A DNA stretch of 64,000 bases from Yersinia enterocolitica subsp. enterocolitica (GTDB lineage: Bacteria > Pseudomonadota > Gammaproteobacteria > Enterobacterales > Enterobacteriaceae), in NCBI RefSeq assembly GCF_901472495.1, contig NZ_LR590469.1, positions 2,728,001 to 2,792,000 of the forward strand, read 5' to 3'. Shown here one piece after another: positions 8,858 to 17,349 of this stretch; position 1 is the first letter of the stretch, and every line of letters starts with the position of its first letter. Under the pieces are notes generated by a model. It saw only the letters and a list, made by a program, of their open reading frames with translations, did not search any database and was not told where the DNA came from. Both the position numbers and the translations under genes were made by a program.

Positions 8858-10168
8858 CTGAGGAATCCCCAGTAATGGGCGGGTAAAAAAGACAGGCATA
8901 GAGTTTTGTGATCTACTGATTGTGCTACCAATTCAATGAGATCACCTCTATGCCTGCTCGCCAAGTATGTCAGAACTTCTTCCGTGATGCTTTAGCTCCC
9001 TTTCACAAATACCGACAAAATGCTTTGCTCGATGCCACCATTGCGTTAATCAATGGCGCATCGCTGACACTGACCAGTATCGGACGTTATTTACCCGGTG
9101 CGGCTCAGGTCAAAAATAAAATCAAGCGTATTGATCGTCTGCTGGGCAATGAATCACTACATCGTGATATTCCTCTGATTTTTAAAAATATTATCTCGAT
9201 GCTGACACGGAAACTCTCTCTCTGTGTTATTGCCGTTGACTGGAGTGGCTATCCGTCTCAGGAGAATCACGTGCTTCGCGCCAGCCTTATCTGCGACGGG
9301 CGATCGATACCTTTATTAAGTTGGGTTGTTCCATCAAAAAAACAGCAAAATACGCAGATACAAAAAGACTTCCTCAATGCTCTTGCCAGTGCAGTGAATT
9401 CGCAGGCCAGAGTCATCATTGTCACTGACGCGGGGTTCCAGAATGCCTGGTTCCGGCATATAAAATCACTCGGATGGGATTTTATAGGGCGTATCAGGGG
9501 CAATACCCAAATGCGGCTAGGCAGCAAAGGCGAATACTGGTTCAAACGTCAGGAATTACAGGCCAGCAGTAAACCGGAATATCTGGGCCCCGGAACACTT
9601 GCCCGCGCAGTGTATGCCCAGTGTGACGGCCATTTTTATCTTCATAAAAAAACATCAAAAGGAAGAAAAAATAAGCGCTCTCGTTGTGACATAACCAGAC
9701 CAGCACAAATAAAAGACGCGCGCTCCGCTGCAACAGAACCGTGGCTGCTCTTCAGCAGCACAAATGACTTTAAACCAAGAGAAGTCATGAAGTTATACAG
9801 TCGCCGAATGCAGATCGAGCAAAACTTTCGGGATGAAAAAAGCGAACGCTTCGGGTTCGGCCTGCGTGCTAGCTACAGCCGTTCAACAGGAAGAATGCTG
9901 GTGCTGAGCCTGCTGGCGACACTGAGCACAATTGTGCTGTGGCTTCTGGGCTATCACGCTGAAAATAAAGGATTACATCTGAGGTATCAGGCCAACAGCC
10001 TTAAGTCACGACGGGTTATATCTTATTTGACATTAGCGGAGAATATCTTGCGACACTCTCCGCTAATTTTAATGCGAACGGCACTGGATACCGTTCTTAA
10101 CCACCTCGCCAGAACCTACCGAAGTATGGTGTTGGTTTATTAGCGCTGATTTACTGGGGATCCCTCAG
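8858..10168 (+). mobile_element. IS4-family (IS10-like group) insertion sequence, apparently complete
   Basis: About 1311 bp bounded by 18-bp inverted repeats, CTGAGGAATCCCCAGTAA on the left (8858-8875) and the complement of 10151-10168 on the right, with one mismatch. It is flanked by a direct repeat CGCCGAAGCG (8848-8857 and 10169-10178), consistent with the 9-10 bp target duplication of this family. It lies in a terminator loop of the rnpB tail array. The ends resemble those of IS10, and the length is near IS10's 1329 bp. The named IS cannot be fixed from sequence alone. Confidence 0.93.
8950..10143 (+). CDS. IS4-family transposase
   Basis: 397-residue DDE transposase that cuts and pastes its own IS. 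The DDE residues are visible: Asp in VIAVDWSGY, Asp in IIVTDAGFQNAW and Glu in the IS4 signature YSRRMQIEQNFRDEKSERFG (Y-(2)-R-(3)-E-(6)-K). The similarity pattern throughout is to the IS10 transposase (for example the KIKRIDRLLGN and SKGRKNKRS segments). I took the ATG at 8950 rather than an in-frame TTG at 8920. The reading frame is intact, so the element may be active. Confidence 0.93.
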   Translation: MPARQVCQNFFRDALAPFHKYRQNALLDATIALINGASLTLTSIGRYLPGAAQVKNKIKRIDRLLGNESLHRDIPLIFKNIISMLTRKLSLCVIAVDWSGYPSQENHVLRASLICDGRSIPLLSWVVPSKKQQNTQIQKDFLNALASAVNSQARVIIVTDAGFQNAWFRHIKSLGWDFIGRIRGNTQMRLGSKGEYWFKRQELQASSKPEYLGPGTLARAVYAQCDGHFYLHKKTSKGRKNKRSRCDITRPAQIKDARSAATEPWLLFSSTNDFKPREVMKLYSRRMQIEQNFRDEKSERFGFGLRASYSRSTGRMLVLSLLATLSTIVLWLLGYHAENKGLHLRYQANSLKSRRVISYLTLAENILRHSPLILMRTALDTVLNHLARTYRSMVLVY

Positions 10169-10533
10169 CGCCGAAGCGGGGTTTGCGGAATGAGTGGAGT
10201 TGGCCGGTAAGCCGCTTTCTTTTGGTGAAAAGCGTCGTGGACAGTCATTCCTCTCAACTATATATCACATAAACAAAAACCCCGCCGAAGCGGAGTTTGC
10301 GGAATGAGTGGAGTTGACTGGTAAGCCGCTTTCTTTTGGTGAAAAGCGTCGTGGACAGTCATTCCTCTCAACCATATATCACATAAACAAAAACCCCGCC
10401 GAAGCGGGGTTTGCGGAATGAGTGGAGTTGACTGGTAAGCCGCTTTCTTTTGGTGAAAAGCGTCGTGGACAGTCATTCCTCTCAACCATATATCACATAA
10501 ACAAAAACCCCGCCGAAGCGGGGTTTGCGGAAT
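10169..10533 (-). repeat. Tandem 114-bp repeats of the rnpB 3' end and terminator
   Basis: Unit boundaries repeat exactly every 114 bp (the AATGAGTGGAGTTG block starts at 10189, 10303, 10417 and in rnpB itself at 10531). On the minus strand every unit contains a copy of the rnpB 3' tail followed by a CCCCGC-UUCG-GCGGGG terminator with a U-run. The one directly after rnpB (hairpin 10505-10526) is perfect, as is the next (10391-10412); the third (10277-10298) has one mismatch. E. coli K-12 rnpB is likewise followed by ~113-bp tandem repeats, so this is an ancestral feature rather than a novelty. Confidence 0.93.
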
Positions 10534-10912
<379 letters not shown>

Positions 10913-10919
10913 GCGGCGG

Positions 10920-10948
10920 ATTATAGTCACATTAGCGCTGGATGTCAT
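10920..10948 (-). promoter_or_regulatory. rnpB sigma-70 promoter
   Basis: Minus-strand -10 TATAAT (10925-10920) and -35 ATGACA (10948-10943) with a 17-bp spacer and a start 7 bases on at about 10912, matching the 5' end of M1 RNA. The -35 element lies inside the last codons of rsmI. Confidence 0.85.
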
Positions 10949-11831
10949 CTTCCTGTTGCACTTGATCGCCATCTAGCTGTTCAAGTGCGTACTTATACAG
11001 CGCATTCTTTTTCACACCGTGGATTTCAGCAGCCAGCGCGGCGGCTTTCTTCAGTGGCAGCTCTTTTTGCAACAGCGCCAAAGTGCGTAAGGCGGCGGCA
11101 GGCAGTGCATCATCAACCTGCACTTTATGGCCTTCGACTATCAGCACCATTTCGCCACGACGGCGGGTTTCTTCTTCCTGAACCCAAGCCAGTAACTCGC
11201 CAACCGGCGCGCCGTGGATAGACTCCCAGGTTTTGGTCAGTTCTCTGGCAAGTACCACATAGCGTTGTGGGCCAAGTACGGTTACCATGTCCCGTAAACT
11301 TTCCAACAAGCGGTGAGTTGATTCGTAGAAGATCAGTGTTCGAGGTTCCTCAATCAGCGCTTGCAGAGTATCCTTACGTCCTTTGGTTTTCGCTGGCAGG
11401 AAGCCTTCGTAGCAAAAACGATCTGAGGCAAGACCCGCGGCGGAGAGTGCAGTAATCGCCGCGCAAGCGCCTGGTAATGGCACAACGCGGATGCCAGCTT
11501 CACGGCAACGGCGCACCAAATGGTAGCCCGGATCGTTAATAAGTGGTGTACCTGCATCTGAAACCAGCGCAATACTCTGGCCTTCTTGCAGTTTCGCCAG
11601 TAAATGATCGGCTTTTTGTTGTTCGTTATGGTCATGAAGTGCAAACAGGCGGGCGTTGATCGCGAAATGCTGTAACAGCAACCCTGTATGACGTGTATCT
11701 TCTGCCGCAATCAAATCAACGCCTTTCAGTACCTCTAACGCCCGGTGGGTAATATCCCCTAAATTACCGATGGGGGTAGGTACCACATAAAGCGTAGATG
11801 CAGAAATCACTGCTCGATCGTGTTGATTCAT
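10932..11831 (-). CDS. rsmI: 16S rRNA 2'-O-ribose C1402 methyltransferase RsmI
   Basis: Methylates the ribose of C1402 in 16S rRNA using SAM. The 299-residue protein has the SAM-dependent tetrapyrrole-methylase fold: N-terminal TLYVVPTPIGNLGDITHRALEVL (residues ~12-34), AEDTRHTGLLL (~43-53), SDAGTPLINDPGY (~95-107) and PLPGACAAITALSAAG. Length is normal (E. coli 286). It is divergent from lpoA, with 62 bp between starts, as in E. coli. Its last codons contain the -35 region of rnpB. Confidence 0.95.
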   Translation of the reverse strand: MNQHDRAVISASTLYVVPTPIGNLGDITHRALEVLKGVDLIAAEDTRHTGLLLQHFAINARLFALHDHNEQQKADHLLAKLQEGQSIALVSDAGTPLINDPGYHLVRRCREAGIRVVPLPGACAAITALSAAGLASDRFCYEGFLPAKTKGRKDTLQALIEEPRTLIFYESTHRLLESLRDMVTVLGPQRYVVLARELTKTWESIHGAPVGELLAWVQEEETRRRGEMVLIVEGHKVQVDDALPAAALRTLALLQKELPLKKAAALAAEIHGVKKNALYKYALEQLDGDQVQQEDDIQR

Positions 11832-11893
11832 TGTTTCATCCGAATTACCGATTTAATATTGAGCATCTTGAAAAAAACATCACTGGATACAGT

Positions 11894-13867
11894 ATGCTTT
11901 CCTCAACATTCGTTCGTTCCAAAGCAGGGCTTGTCCCTGTTGTTCTGGCTGCGTTGATACTGGCAGCTTGTTCAGGCAGAGCACCACAGACGCCGCCACC
12001 CACAAATATACAGGACGAAGCAAGCGCTAACTCTGACTATTATCTGCAACAGTTGCAACAGAGCAGTGATGATAACAAGGCTGACTGGCAATTACTCGCC
12101 ATTCGTGCCCTGCTACGTGAAGGGAAACTCCCGCAAGCGGCAGAACAGCTCGGCACTCTGCCCGCCAATCTGAGTGACACCCAGCGCCAGGAACAGCAGC
12201 TACTGACCGCAGAGCTACTGGTAGCCCAGAAAAATAATCCAGCGGCTGCCGATATTCTGGGCAAGTTGGATGCAACACAGCTCTCAGCTAACCAACAGGT
12301 TCGCTTCTATCAGGCACAAATTGCCGCCAATCAGGGTAAAGCAACATTACCGCTGATACGTGCCTTTATTGCTCAAGAACCCTTGCTAAAAGATAAAGCA
12401 CATCAAGATAATATTGATGGCACCTGGCAAGCGCTGGCGCAGCTCACGCCACAAGAATTGAATAATATTGTCATTAATGCAGATGAAAACGTGCTGCAAG
12501 GCTGGCTGGATTTGCTGCATATATATCAGGATAACAAGCAAGACCCTGATCTGCTGAAAGCCGGTATTAAAGATTGGCAAAATCGTTATCCACAAAATCC
12601 GGCGGCGAAAAACTTGCCAACGGCATTAACGCAAATCAGTAACTTCAGCCAGGCATCTACGGCGAAAATTGCCTTATTGTTGCCATTAAGTGGCTCGGCA
12701 CAAGTCTTTGCTGATGCCATCCAACAAGGTTTTACTGCCGCGCAAAATGGCTTACCAGTGAATACCCCGGCTCCGGTGACACCAGATGCAACGACCACGA
12801 CACCAACTGATGCCACTGCTACACCGGTGACTGATATTGCCACGCCAGCGCCAGTGGCAACCCCTGTTGCCACCAGCAATGCACAGGTAAAAATCTACGA
12901 TACCACTACTCAGCCAGTGGCTGCTTTGTTGGCACAAGCCCAGCAAGATGGTGCCACATTGGTTGTCGGCCCACTGCTGAAAGCTGAAGTGGAACAACTG
13001 AGTACAACCCCCAGTACCCTGAATATTCTGGCGCTGAATCAGCCGGAAGTTAGCACTAACAGCCCGAATATCTGTTACTTCGCCCTGTCTCCAGAAGATG
13101 AAGCTCGCGATGCAGCGCATCATTTGTGGAGCCAGGAAAAGAGAATGCCATTGTTGCTAACCCCGCGTGGTGCCTTTGGTGATCGCGTTGCCAAAGCCTT
13201 CGCAGAAGAGTGGCAGAAACAAGGTGGGCAGACGGTATTGCAACAAAACTTCGGCTCTACTGCTGAGTTGAAACAAGCCATTAACAGTGGTGCAGGCATC
13301 CGTCTGACTGGCCAACCGGTGAGTGTTTCAAGCGCACCTGCCGCAGCACCTGCATCAGTCACCATTGCTGGCCTGACCATTCCTGCACCGCCGGTCGATG
13401 CACCAGTGGTTTCAACATCTGCTGGCGGTAATATTGATGCGGTGTACATCATTGCAACACCTGCTGAGTTGACACTGATTAAGCCGATGATTGATATGGC
13501 GACCAGCACACGCAGCAAACCAGCGCTGTTTGCCAGCTCACGCAGCTATCAGGCAGGTGCTGGCCCAGATTACCGGCTGGAAATGGAAGGTATTCAGTTT
13601 AGTGATATCCCATTGATGGCAGGGGCGAATCCCGCGCTGATGCAGCAAGCGGCGGCCAAATTTGCCAACGACTATTCACTGGTACGTTTGTATGCCATGG
13701 GCATTGATGCGTGGACATTATCGAATCATTTTGCTGAAATGCGCCAAATTCCTGGTTTCCAGGTGAGCGGAACTACCGGTGATTTAACCGCATCAGCCGA
13801 TTGTGTTATCACCCGTAAATTGCCTTGGCTGCAATACCGTCAAGGCATGGTAGTACCGGCGGCATAA
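11894..13867 (+). CDS. lpoA: Outer-membrane lipoprotein LpoA, activator of PBP1a
   Basis: Stimulates the peptidoglycan synthase PBP1a (MrcA) from the outer membrane. The 657-residue precursor has a lipoprotein signal ending in LAAC (Cys about residue 26), an N-terminal TPR-like helical domain (~35-270), a Pro/Thr/Ala-rich low-complexity linker (~288-333) and a C-terminal periplasmic-binding-protein-like domain. I took the ATG at 11894 rather than the upstream frame beginning at 11798, since the lipobox then sits at the normal distance; the upstream part overlaps rsmI. Followed by yraN, diaA and dolP as in other enterobacteria. Confidence 0.95.
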   Translation: MLSSTFVRSKAGLVPVVLAALILAACSGRAPQTPPPTNIQDEASANSDYYLQQLQQSSDDNKADWQLLAIRALLREGKLPQAAEQLGTLPANLSDTQRQEQQLLTAELLVAQKNNPAAADILGKLDATQLSANQQVRFYQAQIAANQGKATLPLIRAFIAQEPLLKDKAHQDNIDGTWQALAQLTPQELNNIVINADENVLQGWLDLLHIYQDNKQDPDLLKAGIKDWQNRYPQNPAAKNLPTALTQISNFSQASTAKIALLLPLSGSAQVFADAIQQGFTAAQNGLPVNTPAPVTPDATTTTPTDATATPVTDIATPAPVATPVATSNAQVKIYDTTTQPVAALLAQAQQDGATLVVGPLLKAEVEQLSTTPSTLNILALNQPEVSTNSPNICYFALSPEDEARDAAHHLWSQEKRMPLLLTPRGAFGDRVAKAFAEEWQKQGGQTVLQQNFGSTAELKQAINSGAGIRLTGQPVSVSSAPAAAPASVTIAGLTIPAPPVDAPVVSTSAGGNIDAVYIIATPAELTLIKPMIDMATSTRSKPALFASSRSYQAGAGPDYRLEMEGIQFSDIPLMAGANPALMQQAAAKFANDYSLVRLYAMGIDAWTLSNHFAEMRQIPGFQVSGTTGDLTASADCVITRKLPWLQYRQGMVVPAA

Positions 13868-13868
13868 G

Positions 13869-13922
13869 ATGATTCGGGTGAGTGAATGTAGCTAACAACC
13901 CTGCAACTTCAAGGACGAAGGG
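13869..13922. repeat. ERIC element, right half only
   Basis: GATTCGGGTGAGTGAATGTAG-type sequence followed by CTAACAACCCTGCAACTTCAAGGA, the right half of an ERIC, filling the gap between lpoA and yraN. The left half is absent. It sits directly before the yraN start and provides part of its 5' region. Confidence 0.75.
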
Positions 13923-13925
13923 AAT

Positions 13926-14279
13926 ATGAGTCACAGGGATACTGGCACACACTACGAAAACCAAGCCCGCCACTATCTTGAGCGGGCAGGTTTAGTGTTT
14001 AAGGCAGCAAATGTCACCTATCAAAATGGTGAAATTGACCTTATCATGCGCGATGGCGATACCTGGGTATTTGTTGAAGTACGCTTTCGTCGCAATGCAC
14101 TATTCGGTGGCGCTGCCGCCAGTGTCACTTACAGCAAACAACAACGGCTACTCCGGGCCGCTACCATTTGGCTGGCGCAGCGAAACGCCTGTTTTGCCAC
14201 TACACCGTGCCGTTTTGATGTTTTTGCCATCACTGGTAGCGAGCTAGAATGGCTACCAAACGCTTTCAATGCGGATTGA
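13926..14279 (+). CDS. yraN: UPF0102 endonuclease-like protein YraN
   Basis: 117-residue UPF0102 protein with a restriction-endonuclease-like core: GxxxYENQARHYLERAG (residues ~6-23), NGEIDLIMRDGDTWVFVEVRFR (~37-58) carrying the E-x-D...V-E-V-K/R catalytic-type motif, and a Gln-rich YSKQQRLLRAATIWL helix. The family resembles Holliday-junction-type nucleases, but its activity is poorly documented. Conserved neighbour of lpoA and diaA. Start at 13926 follows an AAGGGAA RBS derived from the ERIC half. Confidence 0.92.
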   Translation: MSHRDTGTHYENQARHYLERAGLVFKAANVTYQNGEIDLIMRDGDTWVFVEVRFRRNALFGGAAASVTYSKQQRLLRAATIWLAQRNACFATTPCRFDVFAITGSELEWLPNAFNAD

Positions 14280-14334
14280 TGATTCCTCTCCGGTTTTATA
14301 CCGGAGTTTTAAATATTAAGTGAGTTAAATCAAC

Positions 14335-14925
14335 GTGCTGGATAGAATCAAAGGTTGCTTTACAGAAAGTATTCAAACCCAGATTGCCGCGGCTGAGGCA
14401 CTGCCTGACGCCATATCCCGTGCAGCAATGACGTTGGTTCAGTCACTGCTCAACGGCAATAAAATTCTCTGCTGCGGTAATGGGACTTCTGCGGCTAACG
14501 CACAACACTTTGCAGCCAGCATGATAAACCGTTTTGAAACAGAACGACCAAGCCTGCCTGCAATAGCATTGAATGCTGATAATGTTGTGCTGACAGCCAT
14601 CGCCAATGACCGTTTGCATGATGAAGTGTATGCCAAACAGGTGCGTGCGCTGGGTCATGCCGGTGATGTTTTGCTCGCAATTTCCACTCGTGGTAATAGC
14701 CGTGATATTGTGAAAGCGGTAGAAGCAGCAGTCACCCGTGATATGACCATAGTTGCACTTACAGGTTATGATGGTGGTGAACTGGCTGGCCTGTTAGGTC
14801 CGCAGGATGTGGAAATCCGCATACCTTCGCACCGTAGCGCCCGGGTTCAAGAATTACACATGCTGACAGTGAATTGCTTGTGTGACTTAATTGATAACAC
14901 TCTATTTCCCCATCAGGACGATTAA
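14335..14925 (+). CDS. diaA: DnaA initiator-associating protein DiaA
   Basis: Binds DnaA and promotes timely initiation of replication at oriC as a tetramer. The 196-residue SIS-domain protein is nearly identical to E. coli DiaA across its length (TESIQTQIAAAEALPDAISRA, CCGNGTSAANAQHFAA, RVQELHMLTVNCLCDLIDN). The start is GTG at 14335, as a 196-residue product matches the family exactly; the in-frame region upstream has a stop. Sits between yraN and dolP. Confidence 0.96.
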   Translation: MLDRIKGCFTESIQTQIAAAEALPDAISRAAMTLVQSLLNGNKILCCGNGTSAANAQHFAASMINRFETERPSLPAIALNADNVVLTAIANDRLHDEVYAKQVRALGHAGDVLLAISTRGNSRDIVKAVEAAVTRDMTIVALTGYDGGELAGLLGPQDVEIRIPSHRSARVQELHMLTVNCLCDLIDNTLFPHQDD

Positions 14926-14935
14926 AGGAGCACGA

Positions 14936-15511
14936 ATGAAGGTTGGTTATATTTTTGCCATGCTATTCAGCGCCCTGCTATTACAAGGTTGTGTCGGTGC
15001 TGTCGTAGTTGGCAGTGCGGCCGTTGCAACTAAATCTGCCACAGACCCTCGTTCTGTCGGCACTCAGGTAGATGATGGCACACTTGAAGCCAGAGTCGTC
15101 AACGCGCTGAGCAAAGATCAGCAGATAAAGAGCCAAACACGTTTTGTTGTGACCGCTTATCAAGGGAAAGTTTTGCTGACCGGGCAATCGCCAACTGCTG
15201 AGCTGTCTAACCGCGCCAAGCAAATTGCGGCCGGTGTTGATGGTGCAACTGAAGTGTATAACGAAATGCGCTTGGGTAAACCGGTCGATCTGACTACTGC
15301 ATCAATGGATACCTGGATTACCACCAAAGTCCGGTCACAGTTACTGACTGCAGACTCGGTTAAATCCTCCAATGTAAAAGTGACCACAGAGAATGGCGAA
15401 GTGTTCCTTTTGGGTCTGGTGACTCAGCAAGAAGGGCAATCAGCCGCTCAGATAGCCAGCCAGGTCAGTGGCGTTAAGCATGTGACCACTGCATTTACTA
15501 TTGTAAAATAA
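14936..15511 (+). CDS. dolP: Outer-membrane lipoprotein DolP (division and OMP-associated)
   Basis: 191-residue double-BON-domain lipoprotein. Signal peptide ends in LLLQGC (Cys ~19); BON1 spans about residues 48-115 and BON2 about 126-190. It maintains outer-membrane integrity, localises to the division site and is sigma-E controlled in E. coli (known for the family as YraP). The start at 14936 follows AAAGGAG, 10 bases after the diaA stop, so the two are probably cotranscribed. Confidence 0.94.
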   Translation: MKVGYIFAMLFSALLLQGCVGAVVVGSAAVATKSATDPRSVGTQVDDGTLEARVVNALSKDQQIKSQTRFVVTAYQGKVLLTGQSPTAELSNRAKQIAAGVDGATEVYNEMRLGKPVDLTTASMDTWITTKVRSQLLTADSVKSSNVKVTTENGEVFLLGLVTQQEGQSAAQIASQVSGVKHVTTAFTIVK

Positions 15512-15591
15512 TCAATTGGTTAGAAAGAGCAACCCTATTATGGGCCGGGAGAAATCCAGGCCCATTTTTAGCTATCCCAAACATCAAACCA

Positions 15592-16317
15592 TTAATCTAA
15601 ATCATTCGCCTGTATGAAGTCTTTCCCACCCAATTGCCGCATTTGGCGCAAAATCCACTGTTGGCGGGAAATCACATAACCGGATGGCGCATTCGCCTTA
15701 AAACGCAGTGGATTGGGTAAAACTGCTGCTAATAGAGCGGCTTCTGATGCGCTCAATTTACTGGCCGGTTTATTGAAGAAATGGCGAGCCGCCGCTTCTA
15801 CGCCAAAAATACCGTCACCAAACTCCGCAATATTCAGATAAACCGTCAGAATACGCCGCTTGGTCCACACCAACTCAATACCGGCGGTCAATCCGACTTC
15901 CAGCCCTTTGCGTACCCAGCTACGGCCATCCCACAGGAACAGATTTTTGGCAGTTTGTTGCGATAAAGTCGAAGCACCGCGGATACGGTTTTGGTTGCGC
16001 TGATTATGGGCTAACGCTGATTCTATAGCACCGACATCAAAGCCCCAATGCTCGGGGAATTTTTGATCTTCCGCAGCCATCACCGCCAGCGCCATGTAAG
16101 GTGAAATCTCATCCATCGGCACCCAATCAGAGTGGGCGACGTACGAAAAATCACCGGTCAACCAGGCACCGAGTTGCCTTTCAATCATGACCATGGAAAA
16201 CGGAACCGGCAGGAAAGCAAAAATCAAAATACCGGCCAACCACAGGGCAACAATGCCAATGACAGCCCGTTTTCCCCAATACCAAAGCCAATTTAATCCA
16301 CGGCGGACTGAAATCAT
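15592..16317 (-). CDS. mtgA: Monofunctional peptidoglycan glycosyltransferase MtgA
   Basis: Polymerises lipid II into glycan strands at the inner membrane without a transpeptidase domain. The 241-residue protein has one N-terminal transmembrane helix (~15-37) and a GT51 domain with the motifs [14 protein letters not shown] (catalytic Glu ~82), [26 protein letters not shown] and [13 protein letters not shown]. The start overlaps the elbB stop by 4 bases, so the two are coupled. Convergent with dolP. Confidence 0.96.
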
Positions 16318-16970
16318 TCGGTTAAATCCAGCACCTTCGCCACCAGCTTATCAATTCCTTTTGCTGCTTCAGAAATTGATGCCGCCAACATGTAAGCAGG
16401 TGTTGTGACCACTTTATTCTCTGCATCGACCACTACGTCATCAGCAGGGCAAATAATATGCTCGCCCCCCATAATTTCAACCGCCTCAATGGTATCGGGA
16501 TCGTTACCAATGGTCAGACGAACAGGCTTACCCAATAGCTTCGGTAGCATAACGGGAGAAATACACATAAACCCAATTGGTTTGTTCGCCTTATGCATTG
16601 ATTGAGTTAGCTTAACTAAATCCGGATCTATAGCACATTCAGAACCCTTAATAGCGAAATCGCTGAGATTCTTCGCTGCCCCAAAGCCACCAGGGACAAT
16701 AAGGGCATCCAAGTCCTCTGAATTGGCTACAGAAAGCGGCTTTATCAGGCTACGGGCAATACGCGCTGACTCCACTAAAACATTCCGCTGCTCGGTGGAT
16801 TCTTCACCAGAAAGGTGATTAATAACATGTAGTTGTGGCTTATCTGGTGCAAAGAATGCAATACGTGCTCCAGCACGATCCAATGCTAATATAGTTAAGA
16901 CAGACTCATGTATCTCTGTGCCATCTAAAACACCACACCCGCTAAGCACTACACCGACTGTTTTCATCAC
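16314..16970 (-). CDS. elbB: Glyoxalase ElbB (DJ-1/PfpI superfamily)
   Basis: 218-residue DJ-1/PfpI-superfamily protein, ElbB branch. Motifs: [15 protein letters not shown] at the N-terminus, [17 protein letters not shown] (~90-106) and [14 protein letters not shown] with the nucleophile-elbow Cys (about residue 134). E. coli ElbB has weak glyoxalase activity. The elbB-mtgA pair is conserved in enterobacteria. An AGGAGAGATG sequence provides the RBS. Confidence 0.93.
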
Positions 16971-17145
16971 ATCTCTCCTTTTCTCACGCTGTCAATTGCT
17001 TAACTCGTTCTAGTGACAAAGACGTATCTCTATCACATATTTTAATGAATCTTGTAACAAGAGCGCTTACATTTGCTATGTTATTGCTTGTATGATGTAT
17101 GGAAGAATCCTAACAACCTGCAAATTCACTCGAAATCGAAATTAT

Positions 17146-17288
17146 TACATCCTAAATAATTCGAGTTACAGGAAGGCGGCAACTGAGCGAATCCCCAAGA
17201 GTCTACTTACTTTAAGGTCAACGACCAGTAAGTGACTGGGGTGAACGAAGGCAGCCAACGCACATGCAACTTGAAGTATGACGGGTAT
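17146..17288. repeat. ERIC element with ~15-bp internal insertion
   Basis: ERIC with its normal left arm (CCTAAATAATTCGAGTTACAGG) and right arm (CAACGCACATGCAACTTGAAGTATGACGGGTA). Extra bases (around TTTAAGGTCAACGACC, 17213-17228) lie near the centre, making it ~143 bp instead of 127. It lies in the 379-bp gap between elbB and arcB. The rest of the gap (16971-17145) is AT-rich and holds the elbB promoter; just after the arcB stop is a GC-rich hairpin (ACCCCGGCC/GGTCGGGGT, 17332-17352) that may end arcB transcription. Confidence 0.88.
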
Positions 17289-17349
17289 TGCAGGTTGACG
17301 ATTTCCCTGGTGTTGGCGCAGTATTCGCGCACCCCGGCCTCGGTCGGGG

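Noticed and set aside
10258..10485. Open frame on the minus strand encoding a duplicated RGMTVHDAFHQKKAA-type peptide
   Set aside because: It is read through the 114-bp rnpB tail repeats; the peptide repeat follows from the DNA repeat, not from a protein gene.
8718..10533. Tandem repeats considered as a CRISPR array
   Set aside because: The period is an exact 114 bp with no variable spacers, and units match the rnpB 3' end and terminator.
11798..11893. N-terminal extension of LpoA
   Set aside because: It would displace the lipoprotein signal from the N-terminus and overlaps rsmI.
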